A stretch of DNA of 22,359 nt from a virus. The translations under genes and the position numbers were made by a program. Position 1 is the stretch's first letter. The number at the start of each line of letters is the position of its first letter. The DNA is taken from IMG/VR virus record IMGVR_UViG_3300047476_000395, positions 1-22,359 of that record; one strand, given 5' to 3'. The notes below the pieces were generated by a model that saw only the letters and a list, made by a program, of their open reading frames with translations, was not told the origin of the DNA and did no database searches. This document shows positions 16,464 to 21,388 of this stretch, one piece after another.

Positions 16464-17798
16464 TTAAATCCTTTTTTGTTGTTTGGAAGGCTGTGCCGAC
16501 CATAGTTCGTTGAGGGTAACATCAGTCTGACCGACCATGATTCCTCGAATTGGTTTATCTTCTAAATCTTCTGGCTTAACTTCTTCACGCCAGTTAATAG
16601 CTACATAACGGAAGGCATCAGAGGCATGAGATGTCCAATCGTGTCGAGGCTTGTCCCTAAACTGTTTCTTGTCCTCATCCCATTCACGTTGATATTGTTT
16701 CAACGCTTCAAGACCTTCAGAACAACGCTCTCTATCAAACCACACTCTTGGCATCATCTGACGAGCAGCTTGAATACCATCTTGCATAGAAAGACTAGGA
16801 GTAATCGCCATCTTTTTAATGTCTAGGTGTTCAGCTAACATCTCAATCACTGATTTGCCACCAGAGGCTAATGTTTTAGCTCTAGCGTCATGTGGTAAGT
16901 AATGTGTTTTGTATTTGTAAGGCTTGCTCAATACTTGAGCTGCATAATGATCAATAGACTTGCCACTAGCAGCATAGTAATCAATGAGATGAACTTCACC
17001 ATGTACGACTTGGTAGAACCAAATAGATGTATCATCAGAGTAGCCCAAGTCCCAAGCAGTAAATACATCGGTATATCTATCATATTCAACACCAGTAATT
17101 CTGCCTTCTTGTTCAGCTTGATATAGTTCACGACCCCAAATTGCCCCTGGTATGGCAGCATCAAAATCACATAGCATTTCTTGACGCCAGGCATCCTCTG
17201 ATAACTCGTCCATCATGGAGTTCATTTCATCTTGGTCTAATATGCCAGATGTGTCAGCAGATACCTTTAGCGTGAACCAAGTGTCATTGTTAAGAGCTTT
17301 GTTATACGCTTCCCAAAACTGGTTGCGACCCTTTGGAGTACCAATGATGATTGCTTTACCTTTTCGGTCAGCCAGTGCAGGACGAATAATGTATTTGAAC
17401 ACATTGCCTCGCCAATCACCGTACTCATCGCAAATAATAGAATCAAAAAAAAGCCCACGGAGAGCATCAGCATTATCAGCGCCATACAACTGTATTCTAG
17501 CGCCATTCGCAAAATCGATACGTAGTTCGCTTTCGTTTGCAACTGCACCATCAATCACCCTTGAGAAGTATTTAAAGTAATCCCAAGCAATAGATTTAGC
17601 TTGCTTGTAGAAAGGAGCAATGTAAGCGCCACGGAAGTTTGAGCGTTCAGATGTAATAGCATCTCTTATGAGATTGTTTACGCAAGCAACAGTTTTGCCT
17701 GCACGTCTATGCGCTACTACAACCTTCCAACGCTTATCACTATTATGCAATGGCATAAAAGCATCACGTGGCTTATATGGAATAGTTACTTTTCCCAT
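16464..17798 (-). CDS. terL: Terminase large subunit (ATPase and nuclease)
   Basis: 444 residues with all expected motifs. ATPase: Walker A AHRRAGKT (29-36), Walker B IICDE (121-125, acid Glu125) and coupling motif IIGTPKG (151-157). Nuclease (RNase H-like) half: TAWDLGYSDDTSIW (Asp250), LPHDARAK (Asp304) and SHASDAFRY (Asp394), the three acidic positions that bind metal. It cuts concatemeric DNA and drives it into the procapsid through the portal. The start overlaps the end of the small-subunit gene by 13 bases and lacks a strong ribosome site, so translation is probably coupled. Length and motif order are normal for the family; nothing appears truncated. Confidence 0.96.
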   Translation of the reverse strand: MGKVTIPYKPRDAFMPLHNSDKRWKVVVAHRRAGKTVACVNNLIRDAITSERSNFRGAYIAPFYKQAKSIAWDYFKYFSRVIDGAVANESELRIDFANGARIQLYGADNADALRGLFFDSIICDEYGDWRGNVFKYIIRPALADRKGKAIIIGTPKGRNQFWEAYNKALNNDTWFTLKVSADTSGILDQDEMNSMMDELSEDAWRQEMLCDFDAAIPGAIWGRELYQAEQEGRITGVEYDRYTDVFTAWDLGYSDDTSIWFYQVVHGEVHLIDYYAASGKSIDHYAAQVLSKPYKYKTHYLPHDARAKTLASGGKSVIEMLAEHLDIKKMAITPSLSMQDGIQAARQMMPRVWFDRERCSEGLEALKQYQREWDEDKKQFRDKPRHDWTSHASDAFRYVAINWREEVKPEDLEDKPIRGIMVGQTDVTLNELWSAQPSKQQKRI

Positions 17799-18055
17799 GT
17801 GTATATATTCACATCAGTAACCATGTCAGTCGTTTGCTCAATAGATTGCATAGGCTTGCCTTCTAATCTATCGCCTATCTCTTTTAAAGCAGACATGTCA
17901 CCTTCTAGTGCTTTTAGTATTAATGCTTGTACTAATTTAGACAAGTGTTCGCCCTGCACGATTTCTTTACGGAGAGCGTCAGACCACATCTTGCCTTTTA
18001 CAGCGTTCTGATTACCTTTAGGCGCTCCCCCAAGAGTGTTCTTGGTATTAGCCAT
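17786..18055 (-). CDS. Terminase small subunit-like protein (89 aa)
   Basis: 89 residues, immediately upstream of and overlapping the large subunit gene. The start (GGAPKGNQNAVKGKMW) is Gly/Lys/Asn-rich like the N-terminus of many short phage DNA-binding proteins annotated as small terminase or DUF5681-type. The second half has a helical pattern (LVQALILKALEGDMSALKEI, then GDRLEGKPMQSIEQ) often seen in that group. It would recognise the packaging site and recruit the large subunit. The call rests on position and these patterns; it is shorter than typical TerS proteins. The upstream AGG is weak. Confidence 0.78.
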   Translation of the reverse strand: MANTKNTLGGAPKGNQNAVKGKMWSDALRKEIVQGEHLSKLVQALILKALEGDMSALKEIGDRLEGKPMQSIEQTTDMVTDVNIYTWEK

Positions 18056-18071
18056 TTAAGTCAACCTATAT

Positions 18072-18482
18072 CTATTTGTTTTGGTTAAATAATTGTTGTA
18101 GGAATAACATAGGCTTAAGAGCCTCTTGTTGTTCCATTGTAGGGATGCCACCTGATTTATCACCTGACAATATTCTAGCTAGCATTGTAGCTTTTCTATA
18201 CATAGGGTCAGCATTAGCATAACTGCCTAACCCAGCAAGGTTTTGTTCTTGTTCTCTAGTCAAGCTTACATTAGGCACGCCATTCTTATTCATATACAAG
18301 CGAGAAGCTTCATTTACATGAACAGCAGACTTTTCTTGTGGCGATAGCTTTGAATAAGGGTTTAACACGACATAATCATCTTCAGCAGCCATACCACCTA
18401 CATGAGGATTAGCTTTAAAGTATTCATCCTCACCTTGATACAAATGTCTAGTACGCTTATAAAAGTCTAATGGATCTGCCAT
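18072..18482 (-). CDS. Conserved phage protein upstream of terminase (136 aa)
   Basis: 136 residues, hydrophilic and mostly helical. It contains DDYVVLNPYSKLSPQEKSAV followed by HVNEASRLYM (about residues 35-64); I recall similar proteins of unknown function just ahead of terminase genes. The end (EQQEALKPMLFLQQLFNQNK) is a further helix. No catalytic or metal motif is seen. The start lies one base after the stop of the 53-residue gene, with GGAG about 8 bases upstream. Probably a late-block protein, role unknown. Confidence 0.8.
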   Translation of the reverse strand: MADPLDFYKRTRHLYQGEDEYFKANPHVGGMAAEDDYVVLNPYSKLSPQEKSAVHVNEASRLYMNKNGVPNVSLTREQEQNLAGLGSYANADPMYRKATMLARILSGDKSGGIPTMEQQEALKPMLFLQQLFNQNK

Positions 18483-18483
18483 A

Positions 18484-18645
18484 TTATTTCTCCATCAAAG
18501 CCATTGCTAGCTTCTTTGGGTCTTTCTTTACACCCTCACTAGCCATTTGTTTAGCTTTATCTTGTGGAATACCTACACGCTTTGCTATAGACGGATCATG
18601 GGCAGCAGCTTGAAACAATCTGTGTTGAGCAGCAGTCCACGGCAT
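18484..18645 (-). CDS. 53-residue conserved phage protein, first gene of the late block
   Basis: An open frame of 53 residues: MPWTAAQHRLFQAAAHDPSI, then AKRVGIPQDKAKQMASEGVK and a Lys-rich end (KDPKKLAMALMEK). I know this type (PWTAAQHRLF followed by a GIPQ-KA-QMASEG segment) from short proteins near phage terminase genes. A good ribosome site (AAGGA, 6 bases before the ATG) and the one-base spacing to the next ATG support it. Function unknown; it looks like a small helical protein, perhaps DNA- or protein-binding. Confidence 0.8.
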   Translation of the reverse strand: MPWTAAQHRLFQAAAHDPSIAKRVGIPQDKAKQMASEGVKKDPKKLAMALMEK

Positions 18646-18677
18646 ATAGCATCCTTTAGTGTAAGTGTCGCATCATA

Positions 18678-18707
18678 ATTATCTACCCTTATCTTAAGTT
18701 AAGTGAA
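18678..18707 (-). promoter_or_regulatory. Weak sigma70-like promoter candidate before the first late gene
   Basis: Minus strand: TTCACT (18707-18702, four of six to the -35 consensus), 18 bases, GATAAT (18683-18678, five of six to the -10 consensus). A start near 18670 would leave a leader of about 25 bases before the ATG at 18645. In an AT-rich sequence such a match can occur by chance. Confidence 0.3.
18693..18703. promoter_or_regulatory. Dyad CTTAAGTTAAG inside the candidate late promoter
   Basis: CTTAA-G-TTAAG is a perfect inverted repeat with a one-base centre. It lies between the candidate -35 and -10 boxes, where a repressor or activator could bind. It is short, so this is only a suggestion. 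Confidence 0.25.
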
Positions 18708-18768
18708 ATGCTATGTGATTTCATTGTTTAGGTTAGAAGTTAATTCGTAGATGTATTATGAATAGACG

Positions 18769-18799
18769 AAAAAAAAGCCAAGACGTTTTAAGCCCTGGC
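18769..18799 (-). terminator. Rho-independent terminator between early and late blocks
   Basis: On the minus strand: GCCAGG, 11 bases, CTTGGC (six pairs with one G-T), then eight T (18776-18769). It would stop early transcription after the 108-residue gene and also stop a transcript started at the extended -10 box 50 bases earlier. There is no T-run in the plus direction, so it acts on the minus strand only. Confidence 0.8.
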
Positions 18800-18844
18800 C
18801 ATAATGCTACTTGGAGGTAAGCATACTGATATAATGAAACGTAT
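18769..18844 (-). ncRNA. Candidate short leader RNA (about 76 nt), lambda 6S RNA-like
   Basis: If the extended -10 box at 18852-18860 is used, the start would be near A18844 and the end at the T-run at 18769, giving about 76 nt. It has a first hairpin (18804-18824): ATGCT/AGCAT plus AC/GT with one bulged T, whose top exposes CCUCC, the complement of a GGAGG ribosome site. The second hairpin is the terminator. The layout, directly after a Q-like gene and before the late genes, matches the lambda pR'-6S RNA-tR' module. Without expression data this stays a prediction. Confidence 0.4.
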
Positions 18845-18851
18845 AGACGCA

Positions 18852-18860
18852 ATTATACCA
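18852..18860 (-). promoter_or_regulatory. Extended -10 promoter (TGGTATAAT), candidate pR'-type late promoter
   Basis: Minus strand TGGTATAAT is a perfect TATAAT with the TGn extension, which can work without a good -35; the hexamer at the right distance (TGTGGT) is indeed poor. A start at A18844 would be seven bases after the box. The CATTAT at +9 to +14 of the transcript resembles a second -10 and could give a sigma-dependent pause as in lambda pR'. Confidence 0.5.
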
Positions 18861-18918
18861 ACGATTAGGATATTACCACATTTTTTCTCTTTTGGGAACC
18901 CCCTTTTGCAAATATATT

Positions 18919-19245
18919 TTAATGTAAGTTTCTTTCAGGTAATCTTTTCTGTAACATAACTAATGCTGTATCATAAGATTGCTGCAATAACATATCATTT
19001 AACATAGATTTTTGACCAAGATAGATAATATATATAGCGTTTTTAGGTAACATAGGTAAGTCATCAATTACTTGATCTACAGTACGTGCTGCATCATAGT
19101 CCATATCATCTTCCATTTCTTCAAAAGAAGTTATGCCCCCTGTATTAAATCCTGACGATCTACCTTTAAAACCAAGTTTTTCTTTATCTTGCTTCATGTA
19201 ATCACGCCATAAATCTAAATAATATTGAACTTTGCCTATATCCAT
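18919..19245 (-). CDS. Putative late-gene regulator in Q position (108 aa)
   Basis: 108 residues. The first 30 are helical and basic (DLWRDYMKQDKEKLGFKGRS), then SSGFNTGGITSFEEMEDDMD, then a helical part from 52 on (ARTVDQVIDDLPMLPKNAIY, IIYLGQK, SYDTALVMLQKRLPE) with the spacing of a sigma-region-4-like helix-turn-helix, as in small antitermination or late-activator proteins (Q, ArpU, RinA types). It is the last early gene, directly after RusA (TAATG) and directly before an extended -10 promoter and terminator; in lambdoid phages this place belongs to Q. I do not recognise it as a named family with certainty, so Q-like is inferred from context and helix pattern. AGGA stands nine bases before the ATG. 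Confidence 0.85.
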   Translation of the reverse strand: MDIGKVQYYLDLWRDYMKQDKEKLGFKGRSSGFNTGGITSFEEMEDDMDYDAARTVDQVIDDLPMLPKNAIYIIYLGQKSMLNDMLLQQSYDTALVMLQKRLPERNLH

Positions 19246-19634
19246 TAAATATAATCCTGATAGTTTTCTAGCATTTGACCTACTTGAGTATGTTCTACAA
19301 TGACAACCTTTACCTGACCGCCTTTAACTTGAGGTCTACGTACTAACCAAATAAAGTCAATCTGTTCATCATCCTCAAATACTCCAGCTTCCATTAAAGC
19401 GTCAGTAGTCTGTTTTTCATAGTTGCCAATATCACGACGACGTTTATCAGGTGGATAAAAAGCATAAAAGATTGCAAGACGTACATCACCTTTAATTTTG
19501 GCATGTTTCTCAATAACAATCTCTTGCACTTTTTCCCTAAATTGCCTTGTTTGCTTAGACATAAACTTTCTACCACTACCATAGTGATGAGAATGGTTTG
19601 TGCTAGGAGCCCAAGGTAGTGTAAGACTTATCAT
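19245..19634 (-). CDS. rusA: RusA-family Holliday-junction resolvase
   Basis: 129 residues, the normal size. The family core is clear: N-terminal strand ISLTLPWAPSTNHSHHYGSG, then the catalytic block PPDKRRRDIGNYEKQTTDAL (61-80) and EAGVFEDDEQID (82-93), and the closing GGQVKVVIVE strand. By comparison with E. coli RusA, Asp68, Lys74 and Asp89 match D70, K76 and D91, but the place of D72 holds Gly70. The enzyme is a dimer that cuts four-way DNA junctions, clearing branched DNA before packaging. The 57-residue gene upstream overlaps its start by 32 bases. The ribosome site is weak, so it probably depends on coupling. Confidence 0.93.
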   Translation of the reverse strand: MISLTLPWAPSTNHSHHYGSGRKFMSKQTRQFREKVQEIVIEKHAKIKGDVRLAIFYAFYPPDKRRRDIGNYEKQTTDALMEAGVFEDDEQIDFIWLVRRPQVKGGQVKVVIVEHTQVGQMLENYQDYI

Positions 19635-19776
19635 GTAGCTTTGCTTTCAATAATCTAATTTCAGGATGGTCATACTCACGTATAGTTTTATTATACAGTG
19701 TACGCAATGATAACCATGATGCGTATTCTCTTTCGTATCTTTCTCGCCAAAAAATTACTTCTTGCTCTAGTGTCAT
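19603..19776 (-). CDS. 57-residue small protein between DUF1364 and rusA
   Basis: Not recognised. The frame starts with an ATGA overlap with the stop of the preceding gene (ATG 19776-19774, TGA 19775-19773) and ends inside rusA. The product (MTLEQEVIFWRERYEREYAS, then WLSLRTLYNKTIREY and HPEIRLLKAKL) is a charged amphipathic helix pair. The exact four-base coupling and the filling of an otherwise empty 138-base gap support a real gene. A small binding partner of a neighbouring nuclease is possible but unproven. Confidence 0.65.
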   Translation of the reverse strand: MTLEQEVIFWRERYEREYASWLSLRTLYNKTIREYDHPEIRLLKAKLHDKSYTTLGS

Positions 19777-20066
19777 ATCAAACCAATCATATCGTGATCA
19801 AATAGATACCCTATTGTTTGTCTATGAGCTGTTTCCCACATGTCTTGACGCTCTTCTCGGCTTAAATTATTACCGTTATCAATTTCAAAATGACATGCTG
19901 CACACATAGCAGCAATTCTGTAGTCATGCGCTTTAATCCCTGTGCCTTTGCCGTCCATTTGCCTATTTGAATGAGCAGCTGCTACAGTTCCGTCTGATCT
20001 GCCACATACTTGACATGGCAATAATCTAACTTTTTCTAAAAGTTTTTTGTTTCGGTAGTTTGCCAT
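19773..20066 (-). CDS. DUF1364-like HNH/treble-clef zinc protein, putative nuclease (97 aa)
   Basis: 97 residues from the ATG at 20066 (GGGA just upstream); an in-frame GTG at 20075 is a weaker choice. Zinc ligands are clear: Cys18-x2-Cys21, His32 in AAAHSNRQMDGKGTGIKAHD, and Cys55-x2-Cys58-His59 followed by EIDNG. This is the pattern of the DUF1364 family found in the nin regions of lambdoid phages, a treble-clef or HNH-like fold thought to act on DNA. It overlaps the end of the upstream nuclease-like gene by 31 bases and couples by ATGA to the 57-residue gene. The family is fairly sure; cleavage activity is inferred. Confidence 0.85.
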   Translation of the reverse strand: MANYRNKKLLEKVRLLPCQVCGRSDGTVAAAHSNRQMDGKGTGIKAHDYRIAAMCAACHFEIDNGNNLSREERQDMWETAHRQTIGYLFDHDMIGLI

Positions 20067-20407
20067 TGATCCCACTTTACTAAATAATCTTTAAAAGATT
20101 CTACACTACTTCCTAATGCTGTACATGGTCCTTCAAAATTAACTTTAAAAAATTTATCTACAACCATACCATTGTCTGTGTTGCCCCATGCAATTAATAC
20201 TGTAAAGCTAGGGTTTTTAGATAAAAATCTTAATAGTAACTCTTGGCCATACATTGGCTTTTCATTTGGCCCACGCTTCCATTCACATATTAAAAATCTA
20301 TTGCCTGATCGCAATATCATGTCAATATCACTAGGTGATTTAGTACCAAACAATCCTTTTAGTTCGGTAAAATCAATATGTGCTGCATTAAGATTACGCA
20401 TTGACAT
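20036..20407 (-). CDS. Putative PD-(D/E)XK nuclease (123 aa)
   Basis: 123 residues. The visible motif set is PSDIDM (Asp27, Asp29), then a strand RFLICEWKRG (Glu42, Lys44), then GQELLLRFL (Gln55) and a hydrophobic strand FTVLIAW. Asp, a spacer of about a dozen residues, E-x-K and a following Gln is the fingerprint of the PD-(D/E)XK nuclease fold (Holliday-junction resolvases and VRR-NUC-like proteins are members). Substrate unknown. It lies between NinB and the DUF1364 gene in the recombination block. AGGA is six bases before the ATG and the gene starts two bases after the ninB stop. The fold call is by eye, so moderate. Confidence 0.8.
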   Translation of the reverse strand: MSMRNLNAAHIDFTELKGLFGTKSPSDIDMILRSGNRFLICEWKRGPNEKPMYGQELLLRFLSKNPSFTVLIAWGNTDNGMVVDKFFKVNFEGPCTALGSSVESFKDYLVKWDQWQTTETKNF

Positions 20408-20409
20408 AA

Positions 20410-20733
20410 TTAATCCTGTAAATAAATACCACGTTCAGCAGCAAAGTGTTCTACCTTTTCCATAAATGCATTAAGTTCTTCTACGCTTAAATCTGCTGTG
20501 CCACGTAATGAGTAAATAATTGTACCGTCAGAGCGTGGTGTTTCATTATACCCTAACCAACGGTCTTTCATTACAACCTTCCACCATTGTGGGTGATGCA
20601 ATAACTTGTCAGCAGCTAGTACCTTTTCAGATATAGCTTGAAATAACAAGTGCAAACGATTATTTTGAGGTAATGATCGTCTTGGACTTTGACCGCACGT
20701 AGGACATTTTTTCTGTTGGTTTTGTTGGCACAT
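20410..20733 (-). CDS. ninB: NinB (Orf) family recombination protein
   Basis: 107 residues. The NinB/Orf pattern is seen: RSLPQNNRLHLLFQAISEKV, then HPQWWKVVMKDRWLGYNETP, then STADLS-type TADLSVEELNAFMEKVEHFA and a last GIYLQD. Lambda Orf (NinB) binds single-stranded DNA and SSB and helps to load recombinase; a similar role is likely here. The N-terminus carries an extra Cys knuckle (Cys2, Cys10, Cys13; CPTCGQ), whose bases are also read in another frame by the preceding gene. GAGG stands about nine bases before the ATG. It lies in the usual place ahead of the nuclease genes. Confidence 0.88.
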   Translation of the reverse strand: MCQQNQQKKCPTCGQSPRRSLPQNNRLHLLFQAISEKVLAADKLLHHPQWWKVVMKDRWLGYNETPRSDGTIIYSLRGTADLSVEELNAFMEKVEHFAAERGIYLQD

Positions 20734-20872
20734 GTGGTGTTACCTCTTTATACAATACATCTTCATTTTTTAATAACCATGCTTTAGATTTTTTAACAGA
20801 ACCATCAGTTAAAGTTACTTTCCAAGCACAGTCACCAAATTCTTTATAAAACTGTGTATCTTCAAATGCCAT
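20660..20872 (-). CDS. 70-residue hypothetical protein overlapping ninB
   Basis: Not recognised. The ATG at 20872 has AAGGA eight bases upstream, and the gene starts inside the end of the preceding one. The product begins MAFEDTQFYKEFGDCAWKVT and reads as a small beta protein (WKVTLTDGSVKKSKAWLL), with a Thr/Pro/Lys-rich second half. Its last 24 codons lie in a different frame over the start of ninB (74-base overlap), unusually long for this tightly packed block. Either both are real and overprinted, or ninB starts later. Confidence 0.65.
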   Translation of the reverse strand: MAFEDTQFYKEFGDCAWKVTLTDGSVKKSKAWLLKNEDVLYKEVTPHVPTKPTEKMSYVRSKSKTIITSK

Positions 20873-21248
20873 GGTTCTTTTCCTTTAATGCTTGTTCAAT
20901 ACAAATCCTATATTCATCATATGGAAAATCATTGCCCCATTCCCATATACTTTGAATAATTGCTTCATTTTCAGCATCTGACAATCCTTGCCATTGATGA
21001 GGGTGGGTGTAGAGTTCTAATGGAGGTGCTTCTTCTAACTTATGCTTTTCATGCCACCCAAATACTTCATCTTTATCATGCCAAATAGTTCCTGCGTATT
21101 CCCACGCTACAGGCTCTTGCGCTGATAGTTCTAGTGCTTCTTCACACGCATTGATTGCACCTTTTACCCAAGCAGTTTCATATACTCTGTCGTTGTTTAA
21201 ACAATTTAAAACCTTTAATGCCTTGTGTAATGCTTCGTCTTTAATCAT
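20862..21248 (-). CDS. Phage protein of the PVAW...LYTHP type (128 aa)
   Basis: 128 residues. The N-terminal half is helical (EALHKALKVLNCLNNDRVYE, then AINACEEALEL), followed by EPVAWEYAGTIWHDKDEVFG, then PLELYTHPHQWQGLSDAENE. The PVAW to LYTHP pattern is frequent in small unnamed proteins of proteobacterial phages and prophages. Function unknown. The ATG shares the ATGA overlap with the preceding 47-residue gene and has AGGAAG about eight bases upstream. It may serve the replication or recombination block only by location. Confidence 0.8.
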   Translation of the reverse strand: MIKDEALHKALKVLNCLNNDRVYETAWVKGAINACEEALELSAQEPVAWEYAGTIWHDKDEVFGWHEKHKLEEAPPLELYTHPHQWQGLSDAENEAIIQSIWEWGNDFPYDEYRICIEQALKEKNHGI

Positions 21249-21388
21249 AACAATGCTTCCTCATAATTATCCCAATCAACAACGTATTTAGGCTCAACAA
21301 GCTCAACTGTACCTTCAGCAGGATAGTCAAAGTATCTAATTACATTGCCTTCATCATCTAATAATGCATAAATTGTTTTTTTAATCAT
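21245..21388 (-). CDS. 47-residue acidic small protein
   Basis: Not recognised. The frame starts with a TAATG overlap with the helicase stop and ends with an ATGA overlap with the next ATG, so both junctions are exact. The product (MIKKTIYALLDDEGNVIRYF, then DYPAEGTVELVEPKYVVDWD) is a small acidic beta-like protein with several Asp, Glu and Tyr. No known motif. Such coupled 40-60 residue genes are common in phage early blocks. Confidence 0.75.
   Translation of the reverse strand: MIKKTIYALLDDEGNVIRYFDYPAEGTVELVEPKYVVDWDNYEEALL

Larger units (their letters stand above)
18646..18918. other. Gene-free regulatory interval between early and late blocks
   Basis: The 273 bases hold no convincing coding frame. 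On the minus strand they contain, in order, a T-rich stretch after the 108-residue gene, an extended -10 promoter (18852-18860), a short RNA with a hairpin (18804-18824), a rho-independent terminator (18769-18799), a weak second promoter candidate (18678-18707) with an 11-base dyad inside it, and the ribosome site of the first late gene. Confidence 0.8.

Noticed and set aside
16462-16503. Longer start for the 91-residue protein (ATG at 16503)
   Set aside because: No ribosome site, and a 40-base overlap with terminase; the ATG at 16461 has a good site.
17215-17580. 121-codon plus-strand frame
   Set aside because: Wholly antisense to the terminase ATPase domain, whose motifs are clear.
18777-18799. 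Terminator hairpin read on the plus strand
   Set aside because: No T-run follows in the plus direction, and no plus-strand gene leads into it.
18834-18959. Plus-strand frame of 41 codons starting at 18834 in the regulatory interval
   Set aside because: The GGAGG upstream is about 16 bases away, and the frame runs antisense into the 108-residue gene; it also lies over the candidate promoter and short RNA.
20067-20075. GTG start at 20075 for the DUF1364-like protein
   Set aside because: The ATG at 20066 is a stronger codon and has GGGA upstream; the GTG adds only three residues.
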